This document shows positions 9,180 through 15,612 of a stretch of DNA of 64,000 nucleotides, in pieces. The notes beneath the pieces were generated by a model, which was not told the origin of the DNA, did no database searches, and saw only the letters and a program-made list of their open reading frames with translations. Location of the stretch: the NCBI GenBank assembly GCA_964342825.1, contig CAYFHO010000013.1:1-64000 (forward strand), written 5' to 3'. Made by a program: the position numbers and the translations under genes. The stretch's first letter is position 1; each line of letters opens with the position of its first letter. The DNA comes from AAA164-E04 sp964342825 (GTDB lineage Bacteria > Verrucomicrobiota > Verrucomicrobiia > Limisphaerales > AAA164-E04).

Positions 9180-9248
9180 TAGCGAAACCCAATTCGCTAT
9201 CAAGCATGTTTCTAACATATCTTGATATCTTGATATGAAAATTTTTCA
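9180..9248. promoter_or_regulatory. Dyads and tandem repeats between gcvP and ilvD
   Basis: The divergent intergenic region contains a perfect 7-bp inverted repeat (TAGCGAA at 9180-9186, TTCGCTA at 9193-9199), two tandem copies of ATATCTTG (9217-9232) followed by ATATG, and a palindrome TGAAAA-T-TTTTCA (9236-9248). These could be operators controlling either gene. No regulator gene is adjacent and no promoter boxes are clear, so the role is inferred from position and symmetry only. Confidence 0.35.
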
Positions 9249-9338
9249 AGTTCTGCTTTTTGATCTTTTGCAATTTGTAGGTTTTTGTGACACTCGGAGT
9301 TCCCGGTCATTAAAGTCCCGGATGGAAAATCAGAGTTT

Positions 9339-11063
9339 ATGAAAAAAAAGACAGGTTCCGGTAAGGCCAAGACAGCCAAGGCCAGCAAGGATTTGAACCG
9401 CAAGTATTCTGCGATGATTGTCGATGGTCCCGAGCGAGCAGCGAGTCGCGCCATGCTTCATGCGGTTGGTTTTGAGCGAAAAGATTTTAAGAAATCCCAA
9501 ATTGGTGTTGCGTCCACATGGGGAATGGTCACGCCATGCAACATGCACATCAATGACCTGTCGGATCATGTCACCAAAGGAGTCGATTCAAACGGAGGCA
9601 AGGGGGTCATCTTCAATACGATCACGATTTCCGATGGAATCTCCATGGGGACTGAGGGAATGAAATACTCCTTGGTGTCCAGAGAGGTCATTGCCGATTC
9701 GATTGAAACAGTTGTGGGATGCGAAGGGTTTGACGGCGTCGTGGCCATTGGTGGTTGCGACAAGAATATGCCCGGATGCTTGATAGGCTTGGCCCGACTG
9801 AATCGACCTGCTGTATTCGTGTATGGTGGAACGATCCTTCCCGGGTGCTTTCAAAAAAAGGATGTGGACATTGTATCTGTATTTGAAGCGGTAGGAAAGC
9901 ATGCCAACCATCAGATGACAGATCGGCAACTTGCCAATCTGGAGGCCTGCGCCATACCTGGGGCCGGCTCATGTGGGGGAATGTATACAGCCAACACCAT
10001 GGCGTCCGCCATTGAGGCCCTGGGAATGTCGCTCCCCAACAGCTCTGCGCAAGCTGCTGTTTCTCCGGAGAAACGAATCGATTGCGAACAAGCTGGAGCC
10101 GCCGTCATGAAGCTGCTGAAACTGGGTATCCGGCCTCGTGACATCATGACTAAAAAGGCATTTGAAAATGCCATCACGGTGGTGACCGCGCTCGGAGGAT
10201 CCACGAATGCAGTCCTTCACTTGTTGGGTATGGCTCATGCAGCAGGTGTTAAATTAAGCATTGATGACTTTACTCGGATCGGCAAGAAAGTGCCTGTTTT
10301 GGCGGATCTCAAGCCAAGCGGTAAATACGTGATGGCAGAGCTGGTTCGCATAGGGGGTTTGACTCCTCTGTTGAAGATGCTCCTTGAAAAGGGACTTCTG
10401 CATGGTGATTGCCTGACAGTTACCGGTAAGACCTTGGCAGAAAACGTCGCCAATGTGAAACCTTACCCCAAAGGACAAGATGTCATTCGGGGATTTGACA
10501 ATCCCATCAAGAAGGACGGTCATTTGGTGGTGCTCTATGGAAACCTTGCTGAAACCGGGGCAGTGGCCAAGATCAGCGGCAAAGAGGGACTTCGTTTTGA
10601 AGGTAAAGCCAAGGTTTATGATTCTGAAGAAAAAGCGCTTCAAGCCATTTTGAACGACAAGATTAAAAAAGGAGATGTCATTGTGATTCGTTATGAGGGG
10701 CCAAAGGGAGGTCCGGGCATGAGAGAAATGTTGTCTCCTACTTCAGCGATCATGGGTAAAGGACTAGGAAAAGATGTGGCATTGATCACTGATGGTCGCT
10801 TCTCCGGAGGTAGTCACGGATTTGTTGTGGGTCATGTTACTCCGGAAGCTGCTGAGGGAGGATTATTGGGGCTTGTGAAATCGGGCGACAAGATTGTGAT
10901 CGATGCCGAAAAACGCACCTTGGATCTCAAAGTGCCCAAGACGGAGATCAACAAACGTCGTAAATCCTGGAAGGCTCCCAAGGCTCGCTACACGCGGGGT
11001 GTCCTTGCCAAATATGCCAAACTTGTCAGTTCCGCTCACCTGGGCGCGGTAACGGATAGTTAA
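9339..11063 (+). CDS. ilvD: Dihydroxy-acid dehydratase
   Basis: The 574-residue enzyme of the IlvD/Edd family dehydrates dihydroxy-isovalerate and dihydroxy-methylvalerate in valine, isoleucine and leucine synthesis. The three cysteines expected to hold the iron-sulfur cluster are present: C67 in TPCNMH, C140 in CDKNMPGC and C212 in GSCGGMYTANTM. The C-terminal ITDGRFSGGSHGFVVGH motif is typical of IlvD and not of phosphogluconate dehydratase. The start at 9339 adds a lysine-rich extension of about 20 residues. It is a single gene closed by a strong terminator and is not clustered with other ilv genes in the window. Confidence 0.96.
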   Translation: MKKKTGSGKAKTAKASKDLNRKYSAMIVDGPERAASRAMLHAVGFERKDFKKSQIGVASTWGMVTPCNMHINDLSDHVTKGVDSNGGKGVIFNTITISDGISMGTEGMKYSLVSREVIADSIETVVGCEGFDGVVAIGGCDKNMPGCLIGLARLNRPAVFVYGGTILPGCFQKKDVDIVSVFEAVGKHANHQMTDRQLANLEACAIPGAGSCGGMYTANTMASAIEALGMSLPNSSAQAAVSPEKRIDCEQAGAAVMKLLKLGIRPRDIMTKKAFENAITVVTALGGSTNAVLHLLGMAHAAGVKLSIDDFTRIGKKVPVLADLKPSGKYVMAELVRIGGLTPLLKMLLEKGLLHGDCLTVTGKTLAENVANVKPYPKGQDVIRGFDNPIKKDGHLVVLYGNLAETGAVAKISGKEGLRFEGKAKVYDSEEKALQAILNDKIKKGDVIVIRYEGPKGGPGMREMLSPTSAIMGKGLGKDVALITDGRFSGGSHGFVVGHVTPEAAEGGLLGLVKSGDKIVIDAEKRTLDLKVPKTEINKRRKSWKAPKARYTRGVLAKYAKLVSSAHLGAVTDS

Positions 11064-11090
11064 TATTCTGCACTCTTAGAATTCATCCAG

Positions 11091-11119
11091 GTTGGAGGTC
11101 CATTGGGCCTCCAACTTTT
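11091..11119 (+). terminator. Rho-independent terminator after ilvD
   Basis: An 11-bp stem (GTTGGAGGTCC at 11091-11101 pairing with GGGCCTCCAAC at 11105-11115, one T-G wobble) with a 3-nt loop is followed by TTTT. It lies 27 bp after the ilvD stop codon and separates ilvD from the transporter genes. It also covers an in-frame TTG at 11103, which argues against that codon as the next gene's start. Confidence 0.85.
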
Positions 11120-11138
11120 CAATTCCAAACTTGGTCTT

Positions 11139-12086
11139 ATGATGGTACAAAAAATTTCTTCTCCTATGTTTCGCCTGCTTGCCATATTGAGTTTCCTGGC
11201 ATTGATCACCGGATGTTCGGTGAAAAAAATGGCCATTCGACAAGTGGGAAATGCCTTTGCAGGTACGGGAACGAGTTTTGCTTCCGATAACGATCCAGAA
11301 CTGATTCGCGAAGCGTTACCATTTTCGCTCAAGTTGATGGAAAGTTTGTTGGCTGAAGTTCCCGATCATCAACCCTTACTTCTGGCCACCAGCAGTGCCT
11401 ATGCACAATATGCCTATGCATTTCTGCAAATGGATGCTGATAGATTGGAGGAAGAAAATTTTGAGCAGGCCCAGGCACTTCGTAAGAGGGCAGCGAATCT
11501 GTTTATCCGTGCCAGGGATTATGGACTTCAGGGGATTGAAGTTGAGCATTCAGATTTTCGAAACCTTTTACAGTCCAGCCCCCAGCAAGCTGTGCTTGCA
11601 TTGTCCAAGAAGGATGTGCCGATGATGTATTGGGCCGCCGCTGCCTGGGCGGGTGCTGTCAATCTATCCAAAGAAGATCCGCACTTGATCTCTGAAATTC
11701 CCCAGCTTGAAGCTCTCATGGACAGAGCCCTCGTTCTTGATCCTGCCTGGGATCATGGCGCCATTCACAGTTTCATGATCACTTACTCAATGGCACGGCA
11801 GGGAGGAGACGAGGATCCGGTTGAGATGGCTGAGAAACATTTTCAGCAAGCGGTTCAATACTCTAAAGGCCAACAGGTGGCTCCCTATGTTTCCTATGCA
11901 GAAGCTGTTGCCGTGCAGGAACAGGATATGGATCTGTTTGAATCTCTATTGAATCAGGCATTGAGCGTTGATCCAGATGAATATTTACAGTACCGATTGG
12001 TCAATATACTAATGCAGAAGCGGGCACGATGGCTTTTGGATCACAAGGAAGATCTTATCTTGCCTCCGCTTGATGCATTGGAATAA
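11139..12086 (+). CDS. tatT: TatT-like TRAP transporter-associated lipoprotein
   Basis: This protein of about 315 residues resembles the T component of TPAT transporters, first described in Treponema pallidum. The signal peptide ends in a lipobox (LITGCSVKK), so it should be lipid-anchored on the periplasmic side. The body is all helical, with repeated A/Y/F-rich TPR-like segments (LLLATSSAYAQYAYAFLQ, ALRKRAANLFIRARDYG). In the known system TatT trimers bind the substrate-binding protein. The order TatT, binding protein, membrane subunit is preserved here. I chose ATG 11139, since the upstream TTG lies in the ilvD terminator. ATG 11166 is a further alternative just before the hydrophobic core. 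Confidence 0.8.
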   Translation: MMVQKISSPMFRLLAILSFLALITGCSVKKMAIRQVGNAFAGTGTSFASDNDPELIREALPFSLKLMESLLAEVPDHQPLLLATSSAYAQYAYAFLQMDADRLEEENFEQAQALRKRAANLFIRARDYGLQGIEVEHSDFRNLLQSSPQQAVLALSKKDVPMMYWAAAAWAGAVNLSKEDPHLISEIPQLEALMDRALVLDPAWDHGAIHSFMITYSMARQGGDEDPVEMAEKHFQQAVQYSKGQQVAPYVSYAEAVAVQEQDMDLFESLLNQALSVDPDEYLQYRLVNILMQKRARWLLDHKEDLILPPLDALE

Positions 12087-12133
12087 GTGCCTCAGTTTAG
12101 CTTTCGGGGCATAGAAAAAAGAACTTTAATCAC

Positions 12134-13165
12134 ATGAAGCAAAATTTGAATCACTCCATGAGGCAGTTGTTAAAATCTGGAATCCTGGTAATGGCATTGA
12201 TCACCGGCCTTTTTTGTTCAGACGTGGAAGCAGCCACACGACTACGATTGGGCACACTGGTCCCAAAAGGATCTTCCTATTACAACCATTTGAAGGAAAT
12301 GGAAAATGCCTGGAAGAGTGCTCCAGGAGGAGGGGTTTCTTTGACCATTTACCCGGATGGACGTTTGGGAGGAGAGGCCGAAATGGTGCGTCGAATGAGA
12401 TCGGGTCAGCTTCAGGTCGGTTTGTTCACGGTCGTGGGGCTATCGGAAATCGAACCCAAAGTGACCGGACTACAGGATATTCCCATGATGTTTCATTCTC
12501 TTGAAGAGGTGGAATACGTGGCGGGAAAGTTGGGTAAAGAACTGGCGGATCTCCTGGAAGCAAAAGGATTCATCGTATTGAGCTGGACCAATGCCGGATG
12601 GGTTCACTTTTTTGCGAAAGAACCCATCAGAACGATCGACGACGTTCGCAACACCAAAATTTTTTCATGGGCTGGTAACCCTGATACGGTCAAAGTTCTT
12701 CAAAAGAATGGATTTCATCCGGTTCCTCTTGAAACCAAGGATATTGTACCGGGCCTTCAGACTGGCATGATTACTTCGGTAACCATGCCGCCACTCGCCG
12801 CTAATTTCAGCCAGGTGGATACCCGAGCCCCATACATGCTGAAAATCAACTGGGGCGCCCTGGCTGGTGGATTGGTGATCACCAAGAAGGCATGGAATAA
12901 ACTCTCCGCTGCGCAGCAATCTCATATGAAAAACGCCGCTGAGTTGGCAGGAAAGGCTATTCAAGCCGATGGTCGCAAGGAGGCTGAAGAATCCATTGCC
13001 GCGATGAAAAAACGAGGACTCACTGTCATCGAACCCACTCAGGAAGAACTGGAAGATTGGCGAAAAGAGACGCAAAAAGCCTACCCTGATATTAAAGGGC
13101 TTCTGGTGGATGAATCCATGTTCGACAAGGTTCAAACTCTTCTGGAGGAATATCGCAAGCAATAG
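12134..13165 (+). CDS. TRAP transporter substrate-binding protein, DctP family
   Basis: A 343-residue periplasmic binding protein with a signal peptide (residues about 1-34, ending DVEAA). Family features include LRLGTLVPKGSSYY at the mature N-terminus, YPDGRLGGEAEMV, and a C-terminal helical segment. In carboxylate-binding DctP proteins a conserved arginine follows the G-x-K-I strand and fixes the substrate carboxylate. Here that place reads NTKIFSWAGNPD, with phenylalanine instead. The ligand may therefore not be a simple organic acid, which agrees with the TPAT context. It lies 47 bp after tatT and 146 bp before the membrane subunit. Confidence 0.88.
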   Translation: MKQNLNHSMRQLLKSGILVMALITGLFCSDVEAATRLRLGTLVPKGSSYYNHLKEMENAWKSAPGGGVSLTIYPDGRLGGEAEMVRRMRSGQLQVGLFTVVGLSEIEPKVTGLQDIPMMFHSLEEVEYVAGKLGKELADLLEAKGFIVLSWTNAGWVHFFAKEPIRTIDDVRNTKIFSWAGNPDTVKVLQKNGFHPVPLETKDIVPGLQTGMITSVTMPPLAANFSQVDTRAPYMLKINWGALAGGLVITKKAWNKLSAAQQSHMKNAAELAGKAIQADGRKEAEESIAAMKKRGLTVIEPTQEELEDWRKETQKAYPDIKGLLVDESMFDKVQTLLEEYRKQ

Positions 13166-13225
13166 AATCGTCTTTGCCTGATTTTGATGTCCAAAGATTA
13201 GAAGGTCAGAGTCTCTACCTTTAAA

Positions 13226-13283
13226 GAATTGACACCTCACAGGTTGTCTCCATGGTTGTGCGGGTTGGCCACTGGGTCAATTC
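13226..13283 (+). other. Possible structured RNA between binding-protein and permease genes
   Basis: A perfect 8-bp outer stem (GAATTGAC at 13226-13233, GTCAATTC at 13276-13283) encloses a small hairpin (ACCT-CAC-AGGT) and a second imperfect stem beginning CCATGG and ending CCACTGG. The shape resembles a three-way junction. It sits in the gap between the abundant periplasmic subunit and the membrane subunit, where stem-loops often protect upstream mRNA. It matches no RNA family that I recognise. Confidence 0.35.
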
Positions 13284-13311
13284 GTTCCCTAATCCTAAAT
13301 TAAATTTCTAA

Positions 13312-15210
13312 ATGGCAGGCAACATTCCCGAGGAAGTTGATATTTCGTCATCCGAATCATCACGGCGTCCTGCCTGGATTCGATGGGTTTGTGGTGTTGA
13401 GAACAGCATCCTTGTTGTTTGCCTATTCGCCCTGATTTCCCTGCCTCTGATTGAGAGGATCATGCGGGGATTTTTCAATACTGGTATTGAAGGCGAAGCC
13501 GAGTTTGTGCTCCATTTCTCCCTGATCATCGGAATGATCGGTGGAGCCATCGCTGCCCGAGAAAAGCGATTACTGGCAATTTCCACTATTTCCCAATTCT
13601 TGAAAGGCCCCTGGAAAACGGGAGCGAACATCTTCGCCAATTCATGGGCATCCGTGATTACGGTAGCACTGGCCTATGCCGGATACTTGTTCTTATTGGA
13701 CGAAAAAGGTGCTGGTAATGAAATCGCATATGGTGTGGCTAGATGGTGGATTCAAATTGTGTTGCCTGTCGGATTTGGGCTGATTGCCTTGAGGTTGATC
13801 TGGCATGCGGGAAAGCAATGGTGGGTCAAGGCAACCTCACTACTCCTGGTCCTGATTGCCTGTGGAATATTGTGGAAAGGATGGATACCAGTCGATCGCA
13901 TCCTTTTTCCAGGGGTGATACTCCTGATTATTGCGACATTATTGGGGGCTCCCATTTACTCCGCACTTGGGGGGGCGACCTTGCTTTATTTGTGGCGTGA
14001 GGATTTTCCAATTGCAGGAGTGGCTACCAGTCATTATTCCATGTCCACTGAAGCCCTCATTCCAACGATCCCATTGTTTACTCTGGCAGGCTATTTCATG
14101 GCAGAGAGTAGGGCGTCCCAGCGTTTGGTTCGGGTCTTCCAGTCGTTTGTCGGGCAATATCGAGCCGGGCCGGCCTTGGTGACTATCTTTGTCTGCGCTT
14201 TTTTTACGGCCTTTACCGGAGGGTCGGGCGTCACGATTTTGGCGTTGGGGCCCCTGCTGATGCCAGTGTTGACCTCAGCCAAATATGGTGACAAACCTTC
14301 ATTGGGGTTAATCACCGGCGCGGGCGCACTGGGAATTCTTTTTCCTCCCTCACTACCCATCATTCTTTATTTCATCGTTGCCAATGCCAACGTCCAAACT
14401 GGATTGAGATTGGAGCACATGTTTCTGGGAGGCTTTCTTCCGGGAATGTTGATGGTGGGAATGATGGCGCTCTACAGCCGCCGACTTGTCTCCAAGGAAG
14501 CTGTCGCCGGTAAAAAATTCGATTGGACCGAATCCAGGCGTGCTCTTTGGGAAGCGAAATGGGAGTTGATGATTCCGGTGGTTGCCATCACTGCGCTTTT
14601 CAGTGGGGTTTTCAGCACCCCGGTCGCTGCTGCGGCTTTGACTGCGCTCTATGCATTGTTTGTTGAGGTAGTGATCCATCGAGAGCTGCATCCTTTCAAG
14701 GATTTGCCGAGAGTCATGACCGAATGCGGATTGTTGGTTGGTGGAGTGCTTCTTATTCTTGGGGTTGCGATGAGCTTCACCAAAGATTTTCTGGTCTTTG
14801 CGATGATTCCCGACCTCGCGATCGAATGGGGCACAGCCAACATCGAATCCAAGTATGTGTTCCTCTTCGCGTTAAATTGTTTCTTATTGCTGGTGGGATG
14901 CTTGATGGATATTTATTCAGCGATTGTGGTGGTGGTTCCTCTTCTGCTTCCTCTGGGAGCCGCCTTTGGAATTGATCCGATCCACCTCGGTATCATATTT
15001 TTGGCTAATCTGGAACTCGGTTACTTGACCCCACCAGTCGGTCTGAATCTGTTCCTATCAGCTTATCGTTTTAAACGTCCTGTCATGGAAGTTGCTCGAG
15101 CATCTCTACCGATGCTTCTAGTGCTGGCGATCAGTGTTTTGTTGATTACCTATATCCCATTCCTAACCACCTTTTTACCCAATTTGATCCTTGGTCGGTC
15201 AGGGCCTTGA
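13312..15210 (+). CDS. TRAP transporter fused small and large membrane subunits (DctQM)
   Basis: The 632-residue protein joins the four-helix DctQ-like subunit (residues about 25-180) to the DctM-like subunit (about 200-625), with extra hydrophobic segments between. DctM hallmarks are seen, including GGSGVTILALGPLLMP and GALGILFPPSLPIILYF, and the symmetric partner near the C-terminus (LMDIYSAIVVVVPLLLP, then LELGYLTPPVGLNLFLSA). It should import the substrate delivered by the upstream DctP protein using a sodium gradient. The natural fusion is common in TRAP systems, including the treponemal TPAT system. It ends 26 bp before a convergent regulator gene. Confidence 0.93.
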   Translation: MAGNIPEEVDISSSESSRRPAWIRWVCGVENSILVVCLFALISLPLIERIMRGFFNTGIEGEAEFVLHFSLIIGMIGGAIAAREKRLLAISTISQFLKGPWKTGANIFANSWASVITVALAYAGYLFLLDEKGAGNEIAYGVARWWIQIVLPVGFGLIALRLIWHAGKQWWVKATSLLLVLIACGILWKGWIPVDRILFPGVILLIIATLLGAPIYSALGGATLLYLWREDFPIAGVATSHYSMSTEALIPTIPLFTLAGYFMAESRASQRLVRVFQSFVGQYRAGPALVTIFVCAFFTAFTGGSGVTILALGPLLMPVLTSAKYGDKPSLGLITGAGALGILFPPSLPIILYFIVANANVQTGLRLEHMFLGGFLPGMLMVGMMALYSRRLVSKEAVAGKKFDWTESRRALWEAKWELMIPVVAITALFSGVFSTPVAAAALTALYALFVEVVIHRELHPFKDLPRVMTECGLLVGGVLLILGVAMSFTKDFLVFAMIPDLAIEWGTANIESKYVFLFALNCFLLLVGCLMDIYSAIVVVVPLLLPLGAAFGIDPIHLGIIFLANLELGYLTPPVGLNLFLSAYRFKRPVMEVARASLPMLLVLAISVLLITYIPFLTTFLPNLILGRSGP

Positions 15211-15236
15211 TCCGCGGTTGATTGGTGATTGCTCAG

Positions 15237-15554
15237 TCATCCGTAAATAAAATCAAGCAGTTCACCGATGGTGCGATGCTTCTCAACGCGATGGCGTAGC
15301 TTGAATTTTCGATTGATGACATAATGATTCTGCCTTCCGAATTTCTCACGCTTGATGGCACCGGCTTCCACCAGTTCCTGAACTATTCTCTGCACCGCTC
15401 GTTCAGTGATACCCACTTCATTCGAGACCTCACGCAGCACCATATCGGGATCACGCGCCAGGCAGGCGATCACATGTGTATGGTTGGAAAAAAACGTCCA
15501 GGTAGATCTGGGTTTTGTTTCCAAACTTTTTTTTATGACTGTTTGAGTTGACAT
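15237..15554 (-). CDS. Small winged-helix transcriptional regulator
   Basis: A 105-residue protein with a helix-turn-helix of the ArsR/MarR type: HTHVIACLARDPDMVLREV, then the recognition helix region GITERAVQRIVQEL, and a basic wing (REKFGRQNHYVIN). No ligand or metal domain is present. Proteins of this size and shape are found in many bacteria with no assigned ligand. The gene is divergent from ppc, and the 58-bp gap holds two dyads, so it may repress itself and ppc. That link is inferred from position. Confidence 0.75.
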   Translation of the reverse strand: MSTQTVIKKSLETKPRSTWTFFSNHTHVIACLARDPDMVLREVSNEVGITERAVQRIVQELVEAGAIKREKFGRQNHYVINRKFKLRHRVEKHRTIGELLDFIYG

Positions 15555-15572
15555 AGGGTAAATGAAGACTAA

Positions 15573-15610
15573 TTTACGAAAATTAATTCGTCAAAATAAA
15601 TTCGCGATTT
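15573..15610. promoter_or_regulatory. Candidate operator between the regulator and ppc
   Basis: Two short dyads fill the divergent gap. One is TTTACGAA at 15573-15580 facing TTCGTCAAA at 15587-15595. The other is the near-palindrome AAATTCGCGATTT at 15598-15610, immediately before the ppc start codon. Their placement between a winged-helix gene and its neighbour makes them candidate binding sites. Confidence 0.4.
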
Positions 15611-15612
15611 AA

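Noticed and set aside
9106..9338. Glycine riboswitch upstream of gcvP
   Set aside because: No conserved tandem aptamer core was found on the minus strand.
11103..11138. TTG start of the tatT gene
   Set aside because: The codon lies in the loop and arm of the ilvD terminator; ATG 11139 gives a normal lipoprotein signal.
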